DNA of 33,717 bases from a virus, in the IMG/VR virus record IMGVR_UViG_3300005664_000029, positions 1 through 33,717 of that record. One strand, 5' to 3'. Shown in pieces: positions 14,983 to 21,273 of this stretch. Every line of letters begins with the position of its first letter. The stretch's first letter is position 1. Under the pieces are notes generated by a model. That model had not been told where the DNA came from, made no database searches, and saw only the letters and a list, made by a program, of their open reading frames with translations. The position numbers and the translations under genes are program-made.

Positions 14983-15019
14983 GTTTCTATCGTCATGAAA
15001 CCATTCTATCTGTTTATGT

Positions 15020-15655
15020 TTACGAACACCAGATGCCATCGTACTTTGGCACAAGATTCGGCGTACAAACTGCATACCATGCTGACCAGTTTGGATTCGT
15101 GCCACGGCGTGGTGATACGAACTTGGCGTGTGCGATGCGAATGTTTGCTTCGGGGTCGTACACTGGTTGTGCGTTCAGCTGAAACAAGCCGTGGTCGTTG
15201 GTCGGTGAAACAGCATTTGGATTGCAACCCGATTCTTTCTGCATCACTATCATGGCGGCTGGTGTGGCGCTGCCGAAGTATTTCTGAACCAATGGTCGGT
15301 ATGATTCACAACCACCGCTGACGGCAACGGCGGCTGGTCGTGTGACCTGTGCCGCCGCCAATCGCTGTTCTTCAGCCTGTCGTTCACGTTTGGCTTGCAA
15401 ATCTTTCTTCAGCTGTTCATTTTCCTGTTGAATGCGCTGCTTTTCAGCTTCGTCTTTTTTGCGCTGTTCTTCAGTCTGAATCTTCAGCTTTTCAAGTTCA
15501 GATGACTTCTTTTGAATGTCAATCTGAAGACGGCTTTTGTCTTGCCGTTCTGCTTCAATCTGATTTGTTCGATTCTGGAATGCCGCTGCTGTTGGTACTG
15601 CGATGATGACCGCTGCAACGAATGCAAGAATCAATTTTCGATAGTCAATATTCAT
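15020..15655 (-). CDS. Membrane-anchored lytic transglycosylase-like protein
   Basis: A 211-residue protein in three parts. Residues 8-25 form an N-terminal signal or anchor helix. Residues 30-102 are a Glu/Gln/Lys-rich coiled coil. Residues 115-211 are a lysozyme-like domain. The catalytic Glu is most likely Glu141 in Met-Gln-Lys-Glu-Ser-Gly-Cys-Asn-Pro, followed by Gly-Leu-Phe-Gln-Leu-Asn, the usual SLT signature. Several Cys (116, 144, 197, 210) suggest disulphides outside the cell. It cuts peptidoglycan glycan strands at the cell surface. It is far from the endolysin and in a different transcription unit. The layout recalls proteins I associate with Saccharibacteria, from memory only. Confidence 0.8.
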   Translation of the reverse strand: MNIDYRKLILAFVAAVIIAVPTAAAFQNRTNQIEAERQDKSRLQIDIQKKSSELEKLKIQTEEQRKKDEAEKQRIQQENEQLKKDLQAKRERQAEEQRLAAAQVTRPAAVAVSGGCESYRPLVQKYFGSATPAAMIVMQKESGCNPNAVSPTNDHGLFQLNAQPVYDPEANIRIAHAKFVSPRRGTNPNWSAWYAVCTPNLVPKYDGIWCS

Positions 15656-15960
15656 AGATTTTTGGTGTCCTCGACAATCACAAGTGACTGCGACGGATGT
15701 TCTTCATTATACAGAATCAACACCGCCTTGTCACCAACCATGCCGCCGTGCGGCACTTGTGAAAGCCATTTTCTTATTTGATAGTCGTCATATGGTTCAC
15801 GCAATCTTTCACGCTTCATATTTTCAGCAATGTTTGCTGCCACTTGTTCTTGTTGCTTCACAATTTGTGTGTAGACTGGCAACACAACATCGAAAGCTTG
15901 CTTGAATATCGGTTGAACCGTGTGGGCAATTTCACCGATAAGTGCATCAAATCCATTCAT
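15652..15960 (-). CDS. Hypothetical protein, helical then beta
   Basis: A 102-residue protein: an N-terminal helix (Ala-Leu-Ile-Gly-Glu-Ile-Ala through Val-Leu-Pro-Val-Tyr), a charged helix with Met-Lys-Arg-Glu-Arg-Leu-Arg-Glu, then Ile-Arg-Lys-Trp-Leu and a beta-like end. The helix may lie on the membrane but is not strong enough for a membrane span. AAAGGG precedes the ATG; the stop overlaps the transglycosylase start as ATGA, so the two are translated together. No family recognised. Confidence 0.6.
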   Translation of the reverse strand: MNGFDALIGEIAHTVQPIFKQAFDVVLPVYTQIVKQQEQVAANIAENMKRERLREPYDDYQIRKWLSQVPHGGMVGDKAVLILYNEEHPSQSLVIVEDTKNL

Positions 15961-16439
15961 CGGTTTGCCCTTTCCTGTGCGGCATTTTCAGCCATTCGCA
16001 TATCAGCCATCTTCTTCACAGCCATGTACAGATTGTCATAAGCTTGGAAATGGAATTCAGCCATGCGGTATTCGGCTTCAGCCTGAATTTCTGCGACCTC
16101 TGCTTTCTCGACGTTGGCTTGACGTTGCGCCCATGCCTTGCGGTCTGATTCAGCGGTCAAGCCGTCTTTGTCTTTGCGTGCGTTTGCGTTCATCATAGCG
16201 ATTGCCATTTCTTTTTTCACCAGACGTTTTGCGTCTTTGAAGTCGATGAACTTCAGCACAACTTTCTGTGATGCCTGAAACATCACCACTGGCAAGCGCT
16301 TCAGCAACCGTTGCAATTCAGCGTCACTGTATGCCATTTCGTTTGCGACGTCGATGTCATCATTCATCTGAACTTTCAACATTTCGACGTTCTTGCGTGC
16401 GATTGCCAATCCATCTTCGATTTGATTCTTCTTTGTCAT
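15957..16439 (-). CDS. Helical protein of the recombination operon
   Basis: A 160-residue, almost entirely helical and highly charged protein (Met/Ala/Lys/Glu-rich), with no membrane segment. Its C-terminal half (Val-Glu-Lys-Ala-Glu-Val-Ala-Glu-Ile-Gln-Ala-Glu-Ala-Glu) is a likely coiled coil. It directly follows the resolvase-like gene with a TAATG overlap. Proteins of this look are common next to phage recombination genes but have no agreed function. I give none. Confidence 0.6.
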   Translation of the reverse strand: MTKKNQIEDGLAIARKNVEMLKVQMNDDIDVANEMAYSDAELQRLLKRLPVVMFQASQKVVLKFIDFKDAKRLVKKEMAIAMMNANARKDKDGLTAESDRKAWAQRQANVEKAEVAEIQAEAEYRMAEFHFQAYDNLYMAVKKMADMRMAENAAQERANR

Positions 16440-16993
16440 TATCGTTTCGCTTTCGGTGGTTTATAGGTGCGATTGTATTTGCACCCCTTTTGCATACAGT
16501 ACCCGAACGAATCAACGATGTGACCGTTCTTGTCGTACTTGACGACGTCAGCTTTCTTTGCGACTGCCTTGTTTGCAAGCGCTGTGGCTTCATGTCGTGC
16601 GATTTCAGCGGCTTTGGCTGGTTTCACGACTACATGTTCAACTGGCGCACGCAAATCGTCAATTTCAAGCTGCATATCAGCTATTTGAACGAATAGGTCA
16701 AGCAAGTCATTCAGATTCAAACAAGCGTAGTCCATGTCATCAATGCGGAATGCCACCACAGCCGTTTGGCTGAATGATTTGGCGGCTTCAGCCTGTGCCA
16801 TCCATTCTTTGATGCGCACTGTTTCGTGGTGCTTCGCTTCAACGTGAATCGGTAGATTCGTGAAGATGTCAGCACGACGTGTGCCGTTGGTGTGGCTGGC
16901 ACGGTTGCGCATCGAACCTTTGTCAGCCTTGCGGCGTATCAGCTTTGAAACGTGCAATTCGTATGCTTTGCCTTTGTCATATGCTTCAGCCAT
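16439..16993 (-). CDS. PD-(D/E)XK nuclease, Holliday-junction resolvase-like
   Basis: A 184-residue protein. Its first 95 residues fit the Hjc/VRR-type nuclease fold: Glu12 in the first helix (Tyr-Glu-Leu-His-Val), Asp42 in Arg-Arg-Ala-Asp-Ile-Phe, and Glu52-x-Lys54 in His-Val-Glu-Ala-Lys-His. These are the classic metal and catalytic residues. A Trp-Met-Ala-Gln-Ala-Glu helix follows, as in Hjc enzymes. The C-terminal 85 residues are basic with a Cys pair and are not part of the usual core. It would cut branched DNA made by recombination-dependent replication before packaging. AAAGG lies upstream of the ATG, inside the previous small gene. Confidence 0.75.
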   Translation of the reverse strand: MAEAYDKGKAYELHVSKLIRRKADKGSMRNRASHTNGTRRADIFTNLPIHVEAKHHETVRIKEWMAQAEAAKSFSQTAVVAFRIDDMDYACLNLNDLLDLFVQIADMQLEIDDLRAPVEHVVVKPAKAAEIARHEATALANKAVAKKADVVKYDKNGHIVDSFGYCMQKGCKYNRTYKPPKAKR

Positions 16994-16994
16994 G

Positions 16995-17123
16995 TCAGCG
17001 CCTTTCCGTCACCCAAATGGTGAACTTCTTTCCAATTATTCGCATCATGCCGCTGTTGCGTTGTAGCTGCTTGAAACGTCGTTCCAAGAAGAACAGCAAC
17101 AGCCGTCCAAATGGGTCGTTCAT
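16995..17123 (-). CDS. Small basic protein, unknown
   Basis: A 42-residue frame: Met-Asn-Asp-Pro-Phe-Gly-Arg, a short hydrophobic run (Leu-Leu-Leu-Phe-Phe-Leu) and a basic tail rich in Arg and Lys. Its ATG overlaps the previous stop (TGATG) and the ribosome site for the resolvase-like gene lies in its last codons. Translational coupling supports it being real. No family recognised. Confidence 0.55.
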   Translation of the reverse strand: MNDPFGRLLLFFLERRFKQLQRNSGMMRIIGKKFTIWVTERR

Positions 17124-17407
17124 CACAAGTCTTTCGCAAGTGATTTGATACGGTTTGATTCTTCTTCAGATAAGCCAACAGATGCACGGTCAAGAAAACA
17201 GCGGTCAATCAATGCTGCGTCCAGTTCGGCTTCGAAACGTGCTGATTCTTTGGCTTCAGCGATTGCCGTGACAATCGTGTGTGGCAAGCCCAATGTTGCT
17301 TTGATGCTTGCTGCGGTTGCACGTCCAACTGGTACGATGAATTGCTTCACGACAGCTTGTGCGACCAATAGTGCGATGTACTTTGCTTTGATTGTGTAGT
17401 ATTGCAT
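17123..17407 (-). CDS. Hypothetical protein, hydrophobic N-terminal half
   Basis: A 94-residue protein. Residues 10-50 are rich in Ala, Val and Ile, including Ile-Ala-Leu-Leu-Val-Ala-Gln-Ala-Val-Val. The second half is helical and charged with Glu-Glu-Glu-Ser. It could be membrane-associated. The start follows AAAGG with 12 bases in between and the GACGATATG sequence. A hairpin lies in the gap before it. No function can be given. Confidence 0.6.
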   Translation of the reverse strand: MQYYTIKAKYIALLVAQAVVKQFIVPVGRATAASIKATLGLPHTIVTAIAEAKESARFEAELDAALIDRCFLDRASVGLSEEESNRIKSLAKDL

Positions 17408-17429
17408 ATCGTCATTCTACCTTTCATTG

Positions 17430-17451
17430 ATTGCCGCTATTTTGCGGCAAT
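17430..17451 (-). other. Hairpin overlapping a stop codon
   Basis: ATTGCCGC and GCGGCAAT form a perfect 8-bp stem with a six-base loop. The TAG stop of the upstream gene spans the end of the first arm and the loop. No U tract follows, so this is not a classical terminator. It could mark an RNA end or slow ribosomes. Confidence 0.7.
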
Positions 17452-18039
17452 CTGCTTTTCTTCAACGATTTCAACGCCATCGACCTTTGTGCCGTTCAGA
17501 ACGTCTGTTCGAACTGCTGCGCTGATTGCTGCCAACACCTTTTCATTCATCATGTATTTCAATGGAATCTTGGTCGGGTCGACAATCTTGATATTGCGAA
17601 CGGTGCGGAATTGAATCGAACCGCTTTCACCCTGTACAGATGAACCAACAGTTTCGATGTCATCCATCTTGCGCATTGCGGTGTCGACACGCATTGTGCC
17701 TTTTTCGACACGCTTTTCAAGCTTTGCGGCTTGTTCAGCTGCTTTGCGTTCGACTTCGTTTGAATAGTCCAGCATTTTGCCTTTGATGGTGCGTTCTGCT
17801 GTTGCCAAGTCATCTTCAATTGGCTTGAAAAGTGAACGTGCTGATTTCAGCGCATCGTTCAGTGGCTTGGTGATTTCTTCTTTGCGGTTCTTCACATCTT
17901 TCGATGCTGCTTTGATTTTCGACAGAATGTCTGTCGCTTGTGCCAATGATTCGTTTGAATCAATGAATAGGTCACCAGCTTGGTTGCTGATGGTTGTCAC
18001 CTGTCGCTTGACTGGTGTCAGATTGATGTTTTCTTGCAT
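17437..18039 (-). CDS. Phage helical protein of the recombination operon
   Basis: A 200-residue protein, first gene behind one of the four repeated promoters. Residues 30-110 are a long charged helix (Ala-Ser-Lys-Asp-Val-Lys-Asn-Arg-Lys-Glu-Glu-Ile-Thr-Lys-Pro-Leu and Lys-Pro-Ile-Glu-Asp-Asp). This type of segment is seen in phage proteins that lie beside RecT and YqaJ-type nucleases. The C-terminal third is beta-rich (Val-Arg-Asn-Ile-Lys-Ile-Val-Asp-Pro). Its biochemical role is not known to me. I chose the ATG at 18039 because AAAGG lies nine bases upstream; an ATG three codons earlier sits directly on the ribosome site. Confidence 0.65.
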   Translation of the reverse strand: MQENINLTPVKRQVTTISNQAGDLFIDSNESLAQATDILSKIKAASKDVKNRKEEITKPLNDALKSARSLFKPIEDDLATAERTIKGKMLDYSNEVERKAAEQAAKLEKRVEKGTMRVDTAMRKMDDIETVGSSVQGESGSIQFRTVRNIKIVDPTKIPLKYMMNEKVLAAISAAVRTDVLNGTKVDGVEIVEEKQIAAK

Positions 18040-18069
18040 ATCGTTCATCCTTTCTTTGATGATATTTCT

Positions 18070-18113
18070 ATTGTAGCAAAGCGTGTTTCAATTGTCAATA
18101 CTTTTCTGTACTT
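18070..18113 (-). promoter_or_regulatory. Early promoter with direct-repeat operator (copy 1)
   Basis: TTGACA at 18098-18093 and TACAAT at 18075-18070 are exactly 17 bases apart. Upstream, AAAGTACAGAAAAGTA directly abuts the -35 box and contains AAAGTA twice, 10 bp apart. The same box occurs at three other promoters in the window. Confidence 0.9.
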
Positions 18114-18394
18114 TAAGATGACAGACGTGTCAATTCTGTTTCAACTATTCGGTGCAAGTCACCAGCCGTGTGATACCCCATTCGTCGATTTGTCTTCAGC
18201 ACATGCACACGCCCATTCGTCGGGTATACGTCAACAACACGTTCGATTCGGTACTGGTATGGTGTCAATTGTTTGAATTCCCATTCCATATCTTTGCACA
18301 AATCTTTGATGTCATCGGTTCGATTCCCACGCCACCATGACCGTGCTTCAGTGCCGTGCAAGCCGCTGGCGCTGCTTCGTGTGATTTTACCCAT
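18113..18394 (-). CDS. Hypothetical protein, last gene of the RecT operon
   Basis: A 93-residue basic protein with a Ser/Trp/Arg-rich start and a beta-alpha end (Val-His-Val-Leu-Lys-Thr-Asn-Arg-Arg-Met-Gly-Tyr-His-Thr). The basic character and position suggest a nucleic-acid-related role, but no motif proves it. It overlaps the nuclease gene by eight bases. Its TAA stop lies inside the operator of the next promoter, so the operon ends where the next begins. I see no terminator between them. Confidence 0.6.
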   Translation of the reverse strand: MGKITRSSASGLHGTEARSWWRGNRTDDIKDLCKDMEWEFKQLTPYQYRIERVVDVYPTNGRVHVLKTNRRMGYHTAGDLHRIVETELTRLSS

Positions 18395-19007
18395 GCCACA
18401 ACCCTGCCATTCTCATACCAAGTGCAAGCACTTCACAGCGGTCATGCGCCCACTTCTTCACAGCGGCAACGTCAAGCAAGCCGATGTTCTTTTCATACAT
18501 GTCATAGCCGACAATTTCTGTATAGTCAGCATTCCATATTTCGACGAAATACACATACCGTTTGATGCGGATGTTGTGAACGCCAAGTTGGTACGAATAG
18601 AATGGCAATTGCTTTGATGCTGCATACCGTCGTGCGCCGCCTGCACCTTTCACCATGGTCTTGTAGTCGACAACGGTGGCTTCAGGTACAGACACGCCAT
18701 CTGGTCGGCTGTGAATCACGATGTTTTTGAACAGTTCGGTTGCGAACTCTTTTTCAGCGTGCGTGATTTGCATGTCTTTGAAGTCTGGAAAAGCTTCACG
18801 AAACACGACTGGCAACATGCCTGTTTGCTTCGATTCTTTTTCCCACATATTGTGTCGGGTTTCACCGAACGTCAGAATGTCATTCTTGAATCGTTCTTTT
18901 TCACCCAATTGTTCTTTGATGATGTTTTCGACTTGGTGCGGTGTGGCACGCATCAAATCAGTGAAGCGTGTGTGAAGCTTCCCATCATTCTTGATGTTGT
19001 ACTGCAT
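18387..19007 (-). CDS. PD-(D/E)XK exonuclease (RecB/YqaJ-like)
   Basis: A 206-residue nuclease of the RecB/Cas4/YqaJ type. Visible core residues are His52 in Gly-Glu-Thr-Arg-His, Asp103 in Arg-Pro-Asp-Gly, Asp114-x-Lys116 in Val-Val-Asp-Tyr-Lys-Thr, and Gln140 in Tyr-Ser-Tyr-Gln-Leu (the helical QxxxY-like motif). Such exonucleases resect double-strand ends and hand the single strand to RecT. The RecT gene is two genes upstream in the same transcription unit, which fits a RecE/RecT-type pair. The ATG touches the TAA of the small gene before it (TAAATG). Confidence 0.82.
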   Translation of the reverse strand: MQYNIKNDGKLHTRFTDLMRATPHQVENIIKEQLGEKERFKNDILTFGETRHNMWEKESKQTGMLPVVFREAFPDFKDMQITHAEKEFATELFKNIVIHSRPDGVSVPEATVVDYKTMVKGAGGARRYAASKQLPFYSYQLGVHNIRIKRYVYFVEIWNADYTEIVGYDMYEKNIGLLDVAAVKKWAHDRCEVLALGMRMAGLWHG

Positions 19008-19166
19008 TTATTTTGTCCAGACTTTGATGAATCTGCCGTTTGAAAATACAGTTCCAGTGACTTTGCTGATGACCAATAGTATCGGCACGCTTATCGGTGC
19101 TGTCATCCATAGTACGCAAGCAACAAACAGTTGCCGCCAAGAAATTTTGGTTGCGTCAATATTCAT
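19008..19166 (-). CDS. Small membrane protein between recT and nuclease genes
   Basis: A 52-residue protein. It starts Met-Asn-Ile-Asp-Ala-Thr-Lys, then has a hydrophobic region (Leu-Phe-Val-Ala-Cys-Val-Leu-Trp-Met, Ile-Ser-Val-Pro-Ile-Leu-Leu-Val-Ile) split by a Pro. It may make one or two short membrane helices. The ATG follows GAAAG and the GACGATATG sequence. It is easily missed because of size. Why a membrane peptide lies between two recombination genes is unclear. Confidence 0.6.
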   Translation of the reverse strand: MNIDATKISWRQLFVACVLWMTAPISVPILLVISKVTGTVFSNGRFIKVWTK

Positions 19167-19170
19167 ATCG

Positions 19171-19857
19171 TCATTTCACTTTCTTTGGCTTGATTGTTTC
19201 AATATTAGACTGACCGTTTTTGCGGTTCTTGGCAAGTGCCTTTTGAATGTTCGTTTCCATTTCAGATTGCGTCTTCGCAACTTTCTTCTTGCGCACGCCG
19301 TCGATTTCTTCAGGAATGTACAAACCAGCACATGTGGTGAATGAAGCACGAATGGCGTGTGCCAACCCGACTTTCTTCAACATCGACATCTTCTTGCCGC
19401 CGTCTTTGGCGTCAGCCCACAAACCGTCATTGGTGTCGTATTCTTCCATGAACACAATCTGTTCAGGTGTCAGCACATGTTCACCAATAATCTTGTAGAT
19501 GCCAACCGTGACCGATTTGGCTTTCTGGTTTTCATCGTATTGATATTCGACTTTCGATGTGCCGCCATACTGACCAGTTTTGTCAGCGATTGCGACCAGT
19601 CCATCAATGTTGATGATGACGTTGCCGTCTTTGATGTACAGCAAGCCGCCACGGATGTCGATTCCAGCAAGCTTTGCCATTGTCAGCGCACGAAATAGAA
19701 TGTCGTCGTCTGGTTGTTCATCCTTGCCGAACAAAGCTGAAACCCACTGTTTGTATAACTGTTCAGGGTCGCTGCCGTCTGGTATGAATTCACCGAACTG
19801 TGACTTCAATTCTGTCTTGCGCTTTTTTGCTTCGGTTGCGGCGTCAGTTTTCGCCAT
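19171..19857 (-). CDS. recT: RecT-family single-strand annealing protein
   Basis: A 228-residue protein matching the RecT/Bet-like annealing family. An N-terminal helical part carries Leu-Phe-Arg-Ala-Leu-Thr-Met-Ala-Lys. A beta core runs through Asn-Ile-Asp-Gly-Leu-Val-Ala-Ile-Ala. The conserved Met-Leu-Lys-Lys-Val-Gly-Leu-Ala-His-Ala-Ile-Arg segment lies near residue 160, then a basic C-terminus. It anneals complementary single strands during recombination or recombination-dependent replication. The neighbouring PD-(D/E)XK exonuclease is the likely partner. A stem-loop lies in the gap upstream of the gene and may attenuate its expression. Confidence 0.85.
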   Translation of the reverse strand: MAKTDAATEAKKRKTELKSQFGEFIPDGSDPEQLYKQWVSALFGKDEQPDDDILFRALTMAKLAGIDIRGGLLYIKDGNVIINIDGLVAIADKTGQYGGTSKVEYQYDENQKAKSVTVGIYKIIGEHVLTPEQIVFMEEYDTNDGLWADAKDGGKKMSMLKKVGLAHAIRASFTTCAGLYIPEEIDGVRKKKVAKTQSEMETNIQKALAKNRKNGQSNIETIKPKKVK

Positions 19858-19878
19858 AGAATACCCCTTTCGGTATAT

Positions 19879-19909
19879 GAAGCAAAGCCGTCGTGATGAC
19901 GGCTGCTTC
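19879..19909 (-). terminator. Stem-loop between membrane gene and recT
   Basis: AGCCGTC and GACGGCT form a perfect 7-bp stem around a 5-base loop; an outer GAAGC/GCTTC pairing extends it after a two-base bulge. On the minus strand it is followed by TTTGCTTC, a weak U tract. It may be a leaky terminator or an RNA-stabilising hairpin within the operon. Confidence 0.5.
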
Positions 19910-19911
19910 GA

Positions 19912-20142
19912 CTAGTTTTTTGATGCTTTGTGAACTAGTGCGACGAACGCCATGGCTGCTGTTATCAGGAAATACCATCCTGCTGCAACCGCCACGATGT
20001 GGTCGAAGTTGTTCAATAAGAGGTATGCTGCCAAGAAGCGTGCTACTACCTCAACCAGCGTGACAACTGTCTTCAGTGTTGCTGGCATTGTTTTTTTTGC
20101 TGGTGCGTCAGCACCCTGTGTGTTTTTGGTTGATTTTGTCAT
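19912..20142 (-). CDS. Small two-helix membrane protein
   Basis: A 76-residue protein. A polar N-terminus rich in Thr/Lys is followed by hydrophobic helices at about residues 23-43 and 50-70 (Phe-Leu-Ala-Ala-Tyr-Leu-Leu-Leu and Trp-Tyr-Phe-Leu-Ile-Thr-Ala-Ala-Met-Ala-Phe-Val). It is the first gene behind early promoter copy 2, with AAAGG and the GACGATATG sequence at the start. Early small membrane proteins of phages often affect superinfection or the host membrane, but the target is not visible here. Confidence 0.65.
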   Translation of the reverse strand: MTKSTKNTQGADAPAKKTMPATLKTVVTLVEVVARFLAAYLLLNNFDHIVAVAAGWYFLITAAMAFVALVHKASKN

Positions 20143-20179
20143 ATCGTCATTTGACCTTTCTTTATTTGTTGACATTATC

Positions 20180-20224
20180 AGTGTATCAAAGATTGTCGTG
20201 ATTGTCAATACTTTTCTATACTTT
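20180..20224 (-). promoter_or_regulatory. Early promoter with direct-repeat operator (copy 2)
   Basis: TTGACA at 20208-20203, 17 bases, then TACACT at 20185-20180. The upstream box is AAAGTATAGAAAAGTA, one base different from the other three copies. The -10 is the weakest of the four. The operator overlaps the stop codon of the preceding operon. Confidence 0.85.
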
Positions 20225-20430
20225 CATTCTGTCAACAGTGGTCGAATTGCCTTGATGATTCTGCGAAAATGCCCATTGTGCCATTGCTGACAGTGTTGGC
20301 ACAAGTACGGTTTGACCCTTGCGCCAACACGTTTTCGCAATTCTTTGGCGGCACGCTGCGCATCGACTTCAGTGGCAAACTTGCGCTTGCCCTTGCACGC
20401 TGTTTCATACCGCCCAAAGCTTTCGACCAT
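20224..20430 (-). CDS. Small zinc-ribbon-like protein
   Basis: A 68-residue basic protein, last gene of its unit. It has a Lys-Gly-Lys-Arg-Lys-Phe-Ala-Thr-Glu segment, a helix with Ala-Gln-Arg-Ala-Ala-Lys-Glu-Leu-Arg, and Tyr-Leu-Cys-Gln-His-Cys-Gln-Gln-Trp-His near the end. The CxxC-x3-H pattern is common in small phage and actinobacterial zinc proteins that may bind nucleic acid. Start is uncertain: the ATG at 20430 lies six bases after TATAAT (possible leaderless start); earlier in-frame starts at 20454 and 20475 lack ribosome sites. Confidence 0.6.
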   Translation of the reverse strand: MVESFGRYETACKGKRKFATEVDAQRAAKELRKRVGARVKPYLCQHCQQWHNGHFRRIIKAIRPLLTE

Positions 20431-20442
20431 GTTTTCATTATA
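20431..20442 (-). promoter_or_regulatory. Possible leaderless promoter (TATAAT-N6-ATG)
   Basis: TATAAT at 20442-20437 is six bases before an ATG, the same geometry as at 2.37 kb and 9.58 kb. However, the TATAA also encodes the Leu-stop end of the upstream gene, so this may be chance. No -35 is seen. Confidence 0.35.
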
Positions 20443-20596
20443 GCCACACGTCATTGAATTCGTATGAATTGCCACGGCTGAATTCGTACCAACCCCGACA
20501 AAATGCGAATGCGAATTTGATGCGGCTGTTGGTGAATATCTTGATGGTGGTGTGGTTGCCGTGCTTGTTCTTGATGCGGCGTGTATAGCGAATCAT
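20438..20596 (-). CDS. Small basic aromatic protein, unknown
   Basis: A 52-residue frame: Met-Ile-Arg-Tyr-Thr-Arg-Arg-Ile-Lys, beta-like, with Phe-Ala-Phe-Ala-Phe-Cys-Arg-Gly-Trp-Tyr-Glu-Phe in the middle and an acidic end. The ATG overlaps the previous stop (ATGA), which supports coupled translation. It fills a gap that would otherwise be empty in a densely packed operon. No family recognised. Confidence 0.55.
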   Translation of the reverse strand: MIRYTRRIKNKHGNHTTIKIFTNSRIKFAFAFCRGWYEFSRGNSYEFNDVWL

Positions 20597-20820
20597 GCAA
20601 GCACCTCATTCACGACGCCATGCACAAGCTTTTGTGCCATCTTTGCATCGTCTTCGTTTTCAAATTCGACACCAGCCGCTTTTTGAAGTCCATTGCCACG
20701 GTAGATTTTCACGAATAAGTGATACCGCTTGCCGTCGGTTGATTCTGGTGTCCATGCACCAACCTGAAGCTTGTCAATGACTTCGCTTTTCACCTCAATG
20801 ATTTTGACTGATTCGTTCAT
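20593..20820 (-). CDS. Hypothetical small protein
   Basis: A 75-residue alpha/beta protein. It starts with a strand (Val-Lys-Ile-Ile-Glu-Val), has Tyr-His-Leu-Phe-Val-Lys-Ile-Tyr in the middle and ends in a helix (Ala-Gln-Lys-Leu-Val-His-Gly-Val-Val). No known motif. It overlaps the start of the following small gene by ATGA. It overlaps the end of the excisionase-like gene by 26 bases, so translation of the two is likely linked. Confidence 0.55.
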   Translation of the reverse strand: MNESVKIIEVKSEVIDKLQVGAWTPESTDGKRYHLFVKIYRGNGLQKAAGVEFENEDDAKMAQKLVHGVVNEVLA

Positions 20821-21034
20821 GGTATGCCTTGATTTCTTTCGCTGACACCAGCCAATATGGTCGGTATTCAGATTTCGAATAGTTGCGTGCTTTCAGATTG
20901 CCACGTTTGATTTCTTCAAGAATGAAATCGTAGTTGGCTGATTCTTTGTCGCTATCAAGCGAATTGGTGATGAAGCGCCGTTGCGCAATTTCCCTTGGTC
21001 TGTACCACTCTTTGTCAAATTCCATTTCTTTCAT
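20795..21034 (-). CDS. Excisionase-like DNA-binding protein
   Basis: A 79-residue protein starting Met-Lys-Glu-Met-Glu-Phe. Tyr-Arg-Pro-Arg-Glu-Ile-Ala near the N-terminus reads as the first helix of a MerR/excisionase-type winged helix. A later Ile-Lys-Arg-Gly-Asn-Leu-Lys-Ala-Arg-Asn-Tyr and Trp-Leu-Val-Ser-Ala-Lys-Glu-Ile-Lys-Ala-Tyr match the rest of that fold. With no integrase in the window, it is more likely a transcription regulator than a true excisionase. It is the only small DNA-binding candidate in the early region and so a candidate to act on the repeated operator. Start chosen at the ATG after GAAAGG; a longer frame overlaps the upstream membrane gene. Confidence 0.6.
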   Translation of the reverse strand: MKEMEFDKEWYRPREIAQRRFITNSLDSDKESANYDFILEEIKRGNLKARNYSKSEYRPYWLVSAKEIKAYHERISQNH

Positions 21035-21273
21035 GCTTCTTCTTTCCTTTCCAATAATGCAAGCCCAAATGATAGTGCGGTGGCGTATGCCGCAAGCAAT
21101 GCGATGAACACCAACAGTGTTGCCCACCAGCCGACTGAAAAGAACAGCTGAAATGCCCAAAATATGCCGACAACCATCAAAGCGATTGCGATGCCTGCGA
21201 ATATAGCCATGAATGTGCTGAATACTATTATGACGCCAATTGCGTGAATCAACGTGTTATTTTTTGACCCCAT
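21031..21273 (-). CDS. Small two-helix membrane protein
   Basis: An 80-residue protein that is mostly hydrophobic: residues 10-38 (Ile-Gly-Val-Ile-Ile-Val-Phe through Ile-Ala-Leu-Met-Val-Val-Gly-Ile-Phe) and 48-70 (Trp-Trp-Ala-Thr-Leu-Leu-Val-Phe-Ile-Ala-Leu-Leu). It ends with Glu-Arg-Lys-Glu-Glu-Ala. AAAGG and ACGACG precede the chosen ATG, which overlaps the end of the upstream gene by 16 bases. Function unknown; not next to a lysin, so I do not call it a holin. Confidence 0.65.
   Translation of the reverse strand: MGSKNNTLIHAIGVIIVFSTFMAIFAGIAIALMVVGIFWAFQLFFSVGWWATLLVFIALLAAYATALSFGLALLERKEEA

Noticed and set aside
20795-21034. True excisionase implying a temperate phage
   Set aside because: No integrase, repressor or attachment-site-like repeat is visible, so a regulator role is more likely.
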